Shown here: positions 28,059-36,862 of the stretch, piece after piece
Position numbering within the stretch: position 1 is the stretch's first letter
How the letters are laid out: every line of letters begins with the position of its first letter
Source of the DNA: Ordospora colligata OC4
Taxonomy: Eukaryota; Microsporidia; Ordosporidae
Length of the DNA: 64,000 bases
NCBI RefSeq assembly: GCF_000803265.1
Contig: NW_014575403.1
Location: 62,001-126,000 of the forward strand
Direction: 5' to 3'
The notes under the pieces: model-generated
Told to the model about the DNA's origin: nothing
What the model saw: the letters and a program-made list of their open reading frames with translations, nothing else
Databases searched by the model: none
Program-made: the position numbers and the translations under genes

Positions 28059-30860
28059 TTACTCCCCAAACAAACTCTCAATCACACTCTCTGCCTCCAT
28101 TATTTCACCCTTCCGCACTTCATACTCCTTACGACTCTCCTCAAGTATTTCTTCTGCAATCTTCGTTAATGAATGACCTTTGCCGTTGTACTTGCAGCAG
28201 TTCATGCTCATCAGTTCAAGATCCTGCAGAAACTCTTCAAACTTCTTATACTTGTTGTGTCTGGCTTTTGTCTTAATCGTTGTCAGGTCAATCGGCTCGG
28301 ACACAATCAGAAGATAGTCAGGAAACTTCTTTGTGGATACTGGCTTGTGGAAAGCAACCGAATACGGCAGTTGGAAAAACTTTGTCAACAACCCAAGCAT
28401 CACCTCTTGTAAATACACTCTTGCCTTCCTCTTCTCAGCCTCGATCTTCTTCTTAGTCATCTTAGCTGCAGATGTGAAATTAGGACATGTCTTGTTTGTC
28501 TTCATGTGCCCAACCTGCCCACAATTACCACACTTCAAAACTCCCTTCTTCTCATCAAGGTTCTTTCTCTTTCGTGCCTTTAAATATGCTTTAATCACTC
28601 GGCTATCGTAGACCTTCTCTTCTTCAACCTGTCCATCTTCATATATCCTACGGATAGTCAGACACACATCCTCAGACTGCATTGTTGTCTCACTCAATGT
28701 GTCGTTCCTGCGTTCCTGCTGATACTTCCTTGCAAAGTGCATCTCATCAAGTTGTATGTCTTCGGTAGATCCAAGTGACGCTTGCTGCTTGCTCCATATC
28801 TTCTCAATCTCCTCCTTATACCGCATCTGGTGCTCGTTAATTATCTTTCTATTCTCAACCTCATTGCCCCTCTTCAACCGGATTTTGCGGAAGCTTATCC
28901 CCTCGCCAATTCCAGTAGGATCCCCAGGTCCATTCAGCTCAAGAAGCCCTCGTCCATTGCATGCATTTACAAAATTCCTACTCAAACACCACGAAGGCGG
29001 AACAACCTCCTCTTCATTCTCAGAATCATCGCTCTCAACAATTATCTTATGTCCAGAATCCTGAAGCCTCCGCTCTCCAGCAAGCATACTTTCGTACTGA
29101 CATATATTCTCAGGTGTAACAAGCTTGCGCAGATCCTCCTCTCCAAGTAATGCAGAGCTTGGCCTCAACACCCATACATTATCCCTGCCTTTCTTTGCAC
29201 AGTCTGCATACTCCTTTAACCACTTTCTTTTGCTTCCTTCGCTAAAGTACGGAAACATCTCATCAAGCTGAGATATCTTCAACTCCCTGCTTCCTCCATC
29301 CTTTCCATTAAACAATCGGAACGCCGCAACCTTCAGTCTGTTCTTGCAGAAAATATTCAGTCGTCTTGAGTGTGGTGCATACACATCTTCTAACGGAAAC
29401 TGCTGTCCAACACAGTAAAGATTCTCAATTTCTCTAAACATACACACACTTATTCCTTCCTCCTCCTCAACAATGCATAAATAATCAGGCAAATTATGCT
29501 TGAAAACCGGCGCAATAAATAAATTGTTCGTTAATGCAAGCATTGATGTCCCAGGTGCAACGTCACCAAACCCAAAAAACGGTGAAGGATCCTCCATATC
29601 AAGCACCGTGTACTGCGATTGGTCAGGCGCATACTCGTCACGAGCACTGCTCTTCCTGTAGTAAATGTTCAGCAAACTCGCCATCCCCGGATTCACAACA
29701 AAAAACGGCTCTTCCTCACTATACTCAAATAGAGAAAACGGACTTGAGTCTTTCAATGTAATCTCACCAGCCTTCTTGATAATGCTCTGTGCCTTAACCT
29801 TTGTGTTCCCGATCGCCTTGAACTCTATGTTACTCCCATGTAATCCAAACCTTGGTCTGTGGAAATTCCTGAGCTCATCCTTCGTATGATTTGTTTTATA
29901 GAATATTGGCTCAAGCCTAAGCGCTGGAAGTGAGTGTTGAACACCAAATGTACCAAGACTGTTCTTAGTCCTTGACTCCTGCCCATAATACTTATCATGC
30001 GATATATTGTATTTGCTTTTCAATGGCTTGTCAACAGAAAATATTTCCTTCTGCTTCTTCTTCTGCTTCACCTGCTTCTTGTCATCAACTTTCTCAAATA
30101 TCAAATTCGGGTCATCCAGATACAATGTAAGAAAGCCCCTGTGCTTCTTCAAATCCTCATCATCAACAGCAACATACTTTTCCCACTCATCCTCAAGAAT
30201 GCTATCAACAAGCTCAGTGATTATAGTACTCCTGTTTGCATTTACATTCACTTCTGCCTCTTCATATATCACATCCTTCTCCCACTCCACAAGATCAAAA
30301 GGATGCTTAACATCCTTAGCCTGGCTTGAAACATCGCTTAATGCCTTGCTCTTCATCAAATCACTTTCAAGCTGCCTTCGTTTGAAATACTGCCTTAATC
30401 CACTGCTACGCAGAGACCCTGAAAGCGCCTGCAATGTCGTACTATCATCTCGTGCATATGCTGTGCTGTTCTTGAACTTTGCTTGATCATCCACCTCATA
30501 TTCCATCGATTCGTTAGGAACTTTCCTTCCTTTGTACTTCCTCAGCTTGTACTCATACGGCTTTTCCTCAACCAATAGCTCAAGAAACCTCAAATCGCTT
30601 ATATCATCCACACCATCATGTGCCTGAGAACTCTTATGCGTATCCTCACTACTATGGTATGTATTATCTGTCCCTTCACGGCCTTGCATCGGCACATTCC
30701 TGCTTACATCATACCCTTGATCACCCTCTGCATTCCTGCCTATTCTAATTGCTTCAAAATCCATTTTTGCATTCGCTACATGTTCATCAAACTCATCATC
30801 CATGCGTAAGATGTTTGGGGTATGTCGCCTGCCCATTTCCAGATTTGCTATCATTACCAT
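28059..30860 (-). CDS. TAF1: TFIID subunit TAF1 (bromodomain)
   Basis: A 933-residue scaffold of the RNA polymerase II factor TFIID. The central region (~310-620) fits the TAF1 DUF3591 histone-acetyltransferase-like domain: HSLPALRLEPIFYKT, FHRPRFG, FFGFGDVAPG and VYAPHSRRLNIFCKNRLKVAAF. A zinc knuckle follows (CGNCGQVGHMKTNKTCPNF), then a single C-terminal bromodomain with LPYSVAFHKPV, FPDYLLIVSEPIDL and the acetyl-lysine-contacting Asn in KYNGKGH. Animal TAF1 has two bromodomains, while yeast TAF1 lacks them (separate Bdf1), so one fused bromodomain is notable. The first ATG (30860) leaves 26 bp to the divergent gene; an ATG at 30803 preceded by ACCCCAAAC is a plausible alternative. Confidence 0.9.
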   Translation of the reverse strand: MVMIANLEMGRRHTPNILRMDDEFDEHVANAKMDFEAIRIGRNAEGDQGYDVSRNVPMQGREGTDNTYHSSEDTHKSSQAHDGVDDISDLRFLELLVEEKPYEYKLRKYKGRKVPNESMEYEVDDQAKFKNSTAYARDDSTTLQALSGSLRSSGLRQYFKRRQLESDLMKSKALSDVSSQAKDVKHPFDLVEWEKDVIYEEAEVNVNANRSTIITELVDSILEDEWEKYVAVDDEDLKKHRGFLTLYLDDPNLIFEKVDDKKQVKQKKKQKEIFSVDKPLKSKYNISHDKYYGQESRTKNSLGTFGVQHSLPALRLEPIFYKTNHTKDELRNFHRPRFGLHGSNIEFKAIGNTKVKAQSIIKKAGEITLKDSSPFSLFEYSEEEPFFVVNPGMASLLNIYYRKSSARDEYAPDQSQYTVLDMEDPSPFFGFGDVAPGTSMLALTNNLFIAPVFKHNLPDYLCIVEEEEGISVCMFREIENLYCVGQQFPLEDVYAPHSRRLNIFCKNRLKVAAFRLFNGKDGGSRELKISQLDEMFPYFSEGSKRKWLKEYADCAKKGRDNVWVLRPSSALLGEEDLRKLVTPENICQYESMLAGERRLQDSGHKIIVESDDSENEEEVVPPSWCLSRNFVNACNGRGLLELNGPGDPTGIGEGISFRKIRLKRGNEVENRKIINEHQMRYKEEIEKIWSKQQASLGSTEDIQLDEMHFARKYQQERRNDTLSETTMQSEDVCLTIRRIYEDGQVEEEKVYDSRVIKAYLKARKRKNLDEKKGVLKCGNCGQVGHMKTNKTCPNFTSAAKMTKKKIEAEKRKARVYLQEVMLGLLTKFFQLPYSVAFHKPVSTKKFPDYLLIVSEPIDLTTIKTKARHNKYKKFEEFLQDLELMSMNCCKYNGKGHSLTKIAEEILEESRKEYEVRKGEIMEAESVIESLFGE

Positions 30861-30886
30861 GATTTTTCAAAATACACAGCCCCCCA

Positions 30887-31552
30887 ATGAACGCTCCCAG
30901 AAGCCAAAGCGAAATACCACAAGAGTACCTCAATAATGAAAACCCATTTGCATACATGCAGAGCTATGGGGATGCCCCCGTGATCGATCCAAAGATCAAG
31001 GCAGACATGGATATAATGCTGCAGATGCAACCAAAATACATCTCGATAGGAATCAACAACCATGTGCTCAGGACAGAGCAAGTGACAAAAACAAACACAC
31101 TGATTGAACTGCATATCTTGTATCTGTTGAACGAAGGATTGCAGACGCTTCGCAACAATGCAGAGATGGGTATGCATGTAAATGGAAGCATCAGTGATGC
31201 TGCAGGCCTTAGCATGGGTGCAGAAATGAATGCTAGAGCAAGTGTAGAGTCCTTATTAAAAAGCAACATTGATGATCAGAAGGTTCTCGACATCATGATC
31301 CGCATAAATCGGTTGAAATTGTTAAGGAGTCAAGAAAGATTAAGAGAAAAAGTCTATTATGCACTTAGGAATTCAATTGCGCCTGAAACTGTGCAGTCAT
31401 CGGTATTTCCACTGCCAATAATGGAAGATGCACTTTCTGATGCAATTGAATACGTTAAGCTTTGCAGGCCACCTGTCGTATGCACACATCCGCAAAGTAG
31501 CCATGATGAAGAGTATGAATCAAGCTATACAACAACTGAAAACGAAGATTAA
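30887..31552 (+). CDS. Hypothetical protein, 221 residues
   Basis: Not recognised. A very strong start context, AGCCCCCCAATG, fixes the ATG at 30887. The N-terminus is Asn/Pro-rich and probably disordered. Residues ~60-180 are helical (NTLIELHILYLLNEGLQTLRNN; LDIMIRINRLKLLRSQERLREKV) with a short Ala/Gly/Met-rich connector between. The last ~25 residues are Ser/Glu/Asp/Thr-rich. There is no membrane segment or metal site. It is divergent from TAF1 across only 26-83 bp, depending on the TAF1 start. Confidence 0.75.
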   Translation: MNAPRSQSEIPQEYLNNENPFAYMQSYGDAPVIDPKIKADMDIMLQMQPKYISIGINNHVLRTEQVTKTNTLIELHILYLLNEGLQTLRNNAEMGMHVNGSISDAAGLSMGAEMNARASVESLLKSNIDDQKVLDIMIRINRLKLLRSQERLREKVYYALRNSIAPETVQSSVFPLPIMEDALSDAIEYVKLCRPPVVCTHPQSSHDEEYESSYTTTENED

Positions 31553-31623
31553 ATGTATTTGAATGTATTTATATACGCATTTAATGTATCCTTACCGTTT
31601 AAGAGCAGAGCTTATATATTACG

Positions 31624-32685
31624 CTATGCACCTCCTGCAAACACACACATTGAAGATGCAACAAATCCCTCCAAGTGGTAGATTCCCTTTGTACCCTTTT
31701 TCATCCTCTCCTCATACATCAATGCACTTCTACAGAGCAGCAGAAGCATTTTGGAATCCACTCCAGTAGAAAGCTGCCTAAACAGCTCAAGAAGAATTGT
31801 TCTTGATGAAATACAGCTGTTCAACAGAGTGTACAACAACTTTCGGATCTCAATAAACCCGTCTGATGTTTGCTTTGATTTTATAATCAATGTAATCGAC
31901 GATATAATCAGTTCCCACTCAAGCTTCATGCATTTATCTTGTGTCTTTACTCTCTTACCATCTCCATCAGCCATGTTGAAGCAAAAAAGCTCAAGTACAC
32001 ACAGTGCTCTGCGCATATTTCCTACACACTCTTCAGATATCTCAGTCAATGTCTGTACAGGTACACTGTAGTTCTCCTTCTCAAGTACTTTATTCATTAC
32101 ATCCACCATTTCAGTATTCGAAAATCCTGGAATTCTTAAAAAAAAACACCTGCTTCTTATTGGTTCAATTAGTCTTGACAGTTCCTCACACACAAGTACA
32201 ATCCTAAGGCATCCACTGTACATTTCTATGGTTCTTCGCAATGCGGCCTGTGCTTCCACAGACAGTTGCTCTGCTGACATTATTGCAACAAGCTTGATTG
32301 CTGTCTTTTTAGTTGCTCCTCCAAACATTGAGAGTATTGGTTTCGTCTGTCCCATCTCTTTTATCACGCCCTGAATAATTGCCTTGTCGTGATGACCGTA
32401 CTTCGCAGGACATATCTCCATGTATCCATCTGAGTCTGTGTATGCAACTTCCAGTTTTTTTGAGCCGCTTGTAACCTCGATCGTTCTAGGCCTCATTTCT
32501 GGAGCTTCTCCATACAGATGACTGATCAGGCACATCAGAGCTGTCTTTTTACCACTTCCAGATTGTCCGTGCATTATAATATGTGGCATGTTTTCGATTG
32601 TGTAGCCCTTCAATGCATTCACTATCTGTTTTCGCCCATCCATGTCCTCGAATCTAGTTGGTCTGTATCTTTCAATCCATATCAT
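31624..32685 (-). CDS. RFC3: Replication factor C subunit 3 (yeast Rfc5-type)
   Basis: A 353-residue AAA+ clamp-loader subunit, part of the pentamer that loads PCNA at primer ends. The N-terminus IERYRP, Walker A GQSGSGKKT with the tandem lysine typical of the human RFC3/yeast Rfc5 class, DKAIIQGVIKEMGQ, AQAALRRTIE and the SRC arginine-finger motif (IEPIRSRC) are clear. As usual for this subunit the Walker B position lacks DE(A/x)D (IMSAEQLS), so it is probably non-hydrolysing. The C-terminal collar ends with KGIYHLEGFVA, matching the family end. The start is fixed by GACCCTG immediately before the ATG. It is divergent from the next gene across 71 bp. Confidence 0.93.
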   Translation of the reverse strand: MIWIERYRPTRFEDMDGRKQIVNALKGYTIENMPHIIMHGQSGSGKKTALMCLISHLYGEAPEMRPRTIEVTSGSKKLEVAYTDSDGYMEICPAKYGHHDKAIIQGVIKEMGQTKPILSMFGGATKKTAIKLVAIMSAEQLSVEAQAALRRTIEMYSGCLRIVLVCEELSRLIEPIRSRCFFLRIPGFSNTEMVDVMNKVLEKENYSVPVQTLTEISEECVGNMRRALCVLELFCFNMADGDGKRVKTQDKCMKLEWELIISSITLIIKSKQTSDGFIEIRKLLYTLLNSCISSRTILLELFRQLSTGVDSKMLLLLCRSALMYEERMKKGTKGIYHLEGFVASSMCVFAGGA

Positions 32686-32756
32686 CAGGGTCTATAATGT
32701 AGTGCAGATTGTATTACACGCATTGTGTTTTCTGAATTGCAAAAATCTGCAGTTTC

Positions 32757-33422
32757 ATGGGCTCAGAGCCACAGCATAGAACTACAGGCACACAATCTCA
32801 AGAAGTTTATGCTGAAGATTGTGATTATATAGAAAAGCAAGGTATCAATAATGAATGTGCAAATCAACAGGTAAACAACCAGATTGATCACCAGGTATTT
32901 CTGGACATTATTCAAGAATACTTCGTGGAAATGGATGCACAAGCATTTGAAGCTGTAGTTTCAAAGACTGTGATTAATGATACGCTGTGCATGAATCAAG
33001 TTTTTAATAATAGTAACGATTTATGCAGTTATTTATGCGATGATACACCTTCCGATGTATTTTCTGATAACATCCGTTGTATTGAGATGCTTTACAAGAA
33101 GCAAGTGATTGTTAATAACAACAGGAAGGCGGTTCTTGAGAAGAAACTGAAGGACAGGCTCAAATACTTTGGTTACTGGGAAATACTCAGATCGATTGAT
33201 GAGGAGATGGAAAACCTGGCTACCAATAAGAAGCGGAGCAGGTGTATAGAAGAAAGGATAATAGATGTTATTGATAGGCGTGAGCAATTATTGTCATTAT
33301 TTGCAGATATTGATGCTCTTGAAAGTGACTTTGAAGGCTACGAAGCATTATTTGATCCGGCTGAGGATGTCGATTGTAGAGAATATGGAATTGAGCGGAT
33401 AGAATATTTTGGGAGTGTATGA
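32757..33422 (+). CDS. Hypothetical acidic coiled-coil protein, 221 residues
   Basis: Not recognised. It starts at the first ATG; no CCC motif is nearby. The first ~45 residues are Gln/Asn/Glu-rich and likely disordered. FLDIIQEYFVEMDAQAFEAVV suggests a helical hairpin, and residues ~120-190 are charged heptad-like helices (NRKAVLEKKLKDRL; IEERIIDVIDRREQLLSLFADIDAL) consistent with a short coiled coil. The C-terminus is acidic. Small kinetochore or vesicle-tether subunits have this appearance, but nothing specific supports either. Confidence 0.7.
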   Translation: MGSEPQHRTTGTQSQEVYAEDCDYIEKQGINNECANQQVNNQIDHQVFLDIIQEYFVEMDAQAFEAVVSKTVINDTLCMNQVFNNSNDLCSYLCDDTPSDVFSDNIRCIEMLYKKQVIVNNNRKAVLEKKLKDRLKYFGYWEILRSIDEEMENLATNKKRSRCIEERIIDVIDRREQLLSLFADIDALESDFEGYEALFDPAEDVDCREYGIERIEYFGSV

Positions 33423-33582
33423 GCGCTGAAATATAACAGTATGAAACATGTAAAAGTATTATTATGCATCTATAAAATCTAGTTAGATGCATGAAAGTAA
33501 TGAATTGTATGTGGTGGTTGGTATATAGTTATTGCTGCACATATGGATATGTGTTGAGAACGTGTATTTTTGGACACCCTGC

Positions 33583-34215
33583 ATGAGTCTAAGCGAGAAG
33601 CTGAACAGGAAGTTGGATGGAGGAAAATTCAGACTACTAAATGAGAAAATGTACCGTGGAAAAGGTCTCGGAAAGGGAAACCTGCAGCTATATCATGAGC
33701 TGTATGGATCTCAAGTGACTAAATGGCCTGTGAATCCACTAGATGTGATTATACAAAGGATTAAGAAAATGAATTCTGAGCTAGCGATTGCAGATATAGG
33801 ATGTGGAGAGGCAAGAATTGCAAAGGAGTTCAAGAATGTGGTTTCACTTGATATACATCCAGTTACAAGCGATGTGGTGCATTGCGACATGTCTAAGAAG
33901 ATTCCGCTTGATGATGAATCCATGGATGTAGCAGTGTGCTGCTTGAGCATGATGATGAGCAATATTACAAGTGCAACGAGGGAGGTGAACAGGATTCTGA
34001 AAAAGGAGGGATACTGGTATGTTGCAGAGGTAAGGAGCAGGATAGAAAGCGTGAATATGTTGGGTAAGAGGTTTGAATCATTTGGTTTTGATGTTGAGTA
34101 TGTTGATGTAACTAGCAAACAGTTTGTACTGTACGTATTAAAAAAGAGGGAACTGCTGAATAATAGAAGAAAGAAGCCGATATTGCTTATACCATGCATG
34201 TACAAGAAGAGATGA
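33583..34215 (+). CDS. RRP8: RRP8-like rRNA methyltransferase
   Basis: A 210-residue SAM-dependent methyltransferase. Yeast Rrp8 makes m1A in 25S rRNA. The N-terminal signature (GKFRLLNEKMY, YHELYGSQVTKWPVNPLDVII) is specific to this family. The SAM-binding motif ADIGCGEARIA, acidic strand SLDIHP, VVHCDMSKKIPLDDESMDVAVCCLSMM and NRILKKEGYWYVAEVRSR follow in order. The long, disordered N-terminus of yeast Rrp8 is absent. ACACCCTGC directly upstream supports the ATG at 33583; the open frame upstream has no ATG. It belongs with the ribosome-biogenesis genes scattered through the window. Confidence 0.92.
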   Translation: MSLSEKLNRKLDGGKFRLLNEKMYRGKGLGKGNLQLYHELYGSQVTKWPVNPLDVIIQRIKKMNSELAIADIGCGEARIAKEFKNVVSLDIHPVTSDVVHCDMSKKIPLDDESMDVAVCCLSMMMSNITSATREVNRILKKEGYWYVAEVRSRIESVNMLGKRFESFGFDVEYVDVTSKQFVLYVLKKRELLNNRRKKPILLIPCMYKKR

Positions 34216-34263
34216 TTGTTTGGAACCTAAATGAATACCAGTGCAATGCGATATTTATTTATG

Positions 34264-34712
34264 CTATTTTTCAGATATGTATGAAAAGAATATGAATGCA
34301 AATGAGTATGCTGAGTAATATATCAAGAATACGATTGAGTATGCGATATCCAGCGCAGACATTTGTGTACACGAGCTGCAGTTTTTATTGCCAGTTTTCA
34401 TTACGAAGACATTGTCGATAACTATGAAGAATGCAACTAGAGTGAGTATTTTTGCAATGACATGCGCAACTTAAGTTAGTGAATGGCACTTACCATTGAT
34501 TGCTCTGAGATGGAGCTTGTCCTTCTTGATGACTGGCTTTACAAGAGATACAAGCAGAGAGTAGATTGTGATGCCTGTGATTACCTGACTTGCAAAGAAG
34601 TACTTTGAAAGCATGGCTGTCATGAGTATGAGAGTGATTGCACTTGTAAGCTTGAATTAGAGTTAGAGAATGCACTTACGATTTCGAGTTTATCTGTTGT
34701 TGTGACCTGCAT
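34264..34712 (-). CDS. Spliced multi-membrane-span protein with two mini-introns
   Basis: No open frame spans this stretch unspliced, but joining three exons (complement 34680-34712, 34494-34650, 34264-34469) gives a 131-residue protein ending at TAG. Both introns have GTAAGTGC 5' ends, a CTAAC box and an AAG 3' end, 29 and 24 nt long, the microsporidian form. Exon lengths 33, 157 and 206 nt keep one frame. The product has about four hydrophobic spans (in SAITLILMTAMLSKYF, VITGITIYSLLVSLV, AKILTLVAFFIVI, YSIVFLIYYSAYSFAFIFF), a basic loop KKDKLHLR and a CSSC motif. CCC lies nine bases upstream of the ATG. The family is not recognised; an ER or vesicle membrane location is likely. Confidence 0.8.
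34470..34493 (-). other. Intron 2 (24 nt) of the spliced membrane-protein gene
   Basis: It begins GTAAGTGCC and ends ACTAACTTAAG, with the branch-point box abutting the 3' splice site as is characteristic of the shortest microsporidian introns. It lies after the first base of a codon (phase 1), and joining restores GTT (Val). Being 24 nt it preserves frame if retained but introduces in-frame stop codons. Confidence 0.82.
34651..34679 (-). other. Intron 1 (29 nt) of the spliced membrane-protein gene
   Basis: It begins GTAAGTGC, contains CTCTAAC then CTAATTCAAG, and ends at AAG. It interrupts the gene after codon 11, in phase 0. Being 29 nt, retention would shift the frame and meet a stop codon. 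A longer alternative ending at the ACAAG eight bases downstream leads into a Cys/His/Ser-rich frame without hydrophobic spans and is less likely. Confidence 0.78.
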
Positions 34713-34926
34713 TGTTTGATGGGTCTAGATTGCAAAGATGTTGTATAGGATTGTAGAAAGTAATGTGCAGTATGCTAGGATAAAAGGATGCCTAGTGGAG
34801 AATTATGAAGTGATGAATATTGGAATAAACTGGATATGATGAGATTTTGTTTTAGATTATTGCTTGATTGAAGGAAGTGGCTTAGCTGAATATATGCAGA
34901 TACAAAAATATTTGGAGGAGAAGCCC

Positions 34927-36567
34927 ATGATGAGGAGATTTACAATGACGCCTAATTCTAGAAATCCTGTTAAGACGCCAGTTTCAGGGATGAAGGCTAC
35001 ACCGTTTCCAAGACACTCGCTTGGTGCAGAAGAGGTACGCCGAAGGGATGCGAGGGTTGTCAGGGAGAAGGGATATGTACAGCAGTGTGTTGATGGAGTT
35101 CATGATTTTCTTGTTGAGAATGGATATGAGGGGGTTATTTCGCATAAGGTGCTTCACAATCCATCATCTAAGGACTTCCAGAGCATTTTCAAGTTTTTAT
35201 ATGGGTTTATTGATGATATTGTGTTTTCGACGAGGTTTGAGGATGATGTAGTGAATGTGATGAAGAGTCTGAGGTATCCGTATTGTGGAGAGATAACGAA
35301 GAGTCAGCTTGCGGCAATTACTCCGCACACATGGCCAGTAATTCTGAGCATGTGTTATTGGCTGGTTGAGCTTGTGAAGATGGGAAGTATGGAGAATGAG
35401 GAAGGAGAAAGCGGAGTTGACGGATGTTTTTTTGAGTATGTGTGTGAAGGATATCTGCGGTTTATGGAGGGAGGTGAGAATGAGGGAGATGAAGAAGAGT
35501 TTGAAAGGAAGGTTATGGAGATATATACAGAAATGTTTAGTGGGATAGATAAGCGAAAAGAGGAGTTGAGGATGATAGAGACAAAAATAGCAGGGATGGG
35601 AAGTGCTCTTGAATCGCGTGAGCAGTTAGAAGGAAAGAAGAAAGAGCTTGCGGATGATCTGAATATGTTAATAGCATCTGAAAAGCAGTTAGAAGGAAAG
35701 AAGAGGAAGTATGCAATGATGCTTGAGAAGATATGTGATGAGATATGCAAGGTTGAAGAGGAGATTGAGTGTCTACGTAGAGACGAGGAAGAACTAAGGG
35801 GGCAGATTACTAGACAAAGGATCAATCCTGAGGATGTTAAGGAGATGAATGTGGAGAAGATTGAACTGTTCAAAGAGTTGGAGAGGATGAAGCCTGAGAA
35901 GGAGGGATTGATGAAGTATGTTGGGATGCAGGAGCGAGAGTTGCATGAGATGATTGAGGATGTTGAGAAGTTATGCTTTGATTTGAAGGGGCTTAGGGAT
36001 GATATTTCATTGAGGTATGCAAAGGAAGGAAAGACTGAGCAAGGAAAGATGGGTAAGATTGTTAATGAGGCGAATGGAGAGGTGTATGAGGAAGGCATAT
36101 CGAGAGTGATTGTACAATTGGAGGATGAGATGGCACAGAAGGAAGAGGCCATGGTGAGCATTGAGATGAGCAAGAATGTTCTTGAGGAGACTAATAATGA
36201 GAAGGAGGGGATGATGAATGAGCTTGGCAATAGGTTTAAGTATTGCAATGATAAGCTTGTGACGGCAGGGAAGCTTTATCTTGAGAAGAAGGAGATATCA
36301 GAGAGTGGACAGAGAAGAAGCAAGACGGAGATGGAGATGCTGGAGAATGAGCTTCTGAAGCTGAATCTTGAATCGAGCACGTCGTTACTTATGAGTGAGC
36401 AGAAGCTGCAGAAGGCAAGGATTCAGCTTGATAGGACGTTTAACAATGTGAATTATGAACGTGAGGAGATTAGCAAGATGATATTTAATTTCTACAACAC
36501 GATGAGTGATGTGTATGTGCTGATACAATCGCAGGTTGAAGAGCTTAGAGGATTAGTGGAAGGATGA
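34927..36567 (+). CDS. NDC80: Kinetochore protein NDC80 (HEC1)
   Basis: A 546-residue subunit of the Ndc80 complex that couples kinetochores to microtubules. The short basic N-terminal tail (MMRRFTMTPNSRNPVKTP) is followed by the calponin-homology domain with SKDFQSIFKFLYGFID, SLRYPY, ITKSQL and PHTWPVILSMCYWLVELV, all NDC80 signatures. The remainder (~190-540) is almost continuous charged coiled coil with occasional breaks, as expected for the rod that pairs with Nuf2. The start at 34927 is chosen because AAGCCC abuts the ATG and gives the basic tail; an ATG at 34894 would add 11 residues. It is shorter than yeast Ndc80 (691), mainly in the coil. Confidence 0.93.
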   Translation: MMRRFTMTPNSRNPVKTPVSGMKATPFPRHSLGAEEVRRRDARVVREKGYVQQCVDGVHDFLVENGYEGVISHKVLHNPSSKDFQSIFKFLYGFIDDIVFSTRFEDDVVNVMKSLRYPYCGEITKSQLAAITPHTWPVILSMCYWLVELVKMGSMENEEGESGVDGCFFEYVCEGYLRFMEGGENEGDEEEFERKVMEIYTEMFSGIDKRKEELRMIETKIAGMGSALESREQLEGKKKELADDLNMLIASEKQLEGKKRKYAMMLEKICDEICKVEEEIECLRRDEEELRGQITRQRINPEDVKEMNVEKIELFKELERMKPEKEGLMKYVGMQERELHEMIEDVEKLCFDLKGLRDDISLRYAKEGKTEQGKMGKIVNEANGEVYEEGISRVIVQLEDEMAQKEEAMVSIEMSKNVLEETNNEKEGMMNELGNRFKYCNDKLVTAGKLYLEKKEISESGQRRSKTEMEMLENELLKLNLESSTSLLMSEQKLQKARIQLDRTFNNVNYEREEISKMIFNFYNTMSDVYVLIQSQVEELRGLVEG

Positions 36568-36862
36568 TTTGTATAGAGTGTGATTGGCATTGACATTCAT
36601 ATGGGAGTAAATGAATAACTGATTGTGGATAAAAAGGTGATTGCTTATGAATAAAAATTAATTGATAAATAATGGATTTTATGCTGAGTGGATGAATAAT
36701 GTAATTGATGAGTTTATGATGAATAAAAAGTAATTGATAAATGAAGTAACTGATGGGTTTATGATAAATAGCTGATGAGTGAAATAATTGAAAAGTAAAC
36801 TGCTATCAATAAAACAACACGAAGGTATTTTAGTTGATAATTTTTGCCCTCTTGAAGGATTG

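Noticed and set aside
34490..34675. 61-codon minus-strand frame within the spliced gene
   Set aside because: It is the unspliced or differently phased reading of exon 2. It has no hydrophobic pattern and its stop falls inside intron 2.
35355..36248. 297-codon minus-strand frame opposite NDC80
   Set aside because: Antisense of a Glu/Lys coiled coil gives Ser/Phe/Leu-rich sequence; no family seen.
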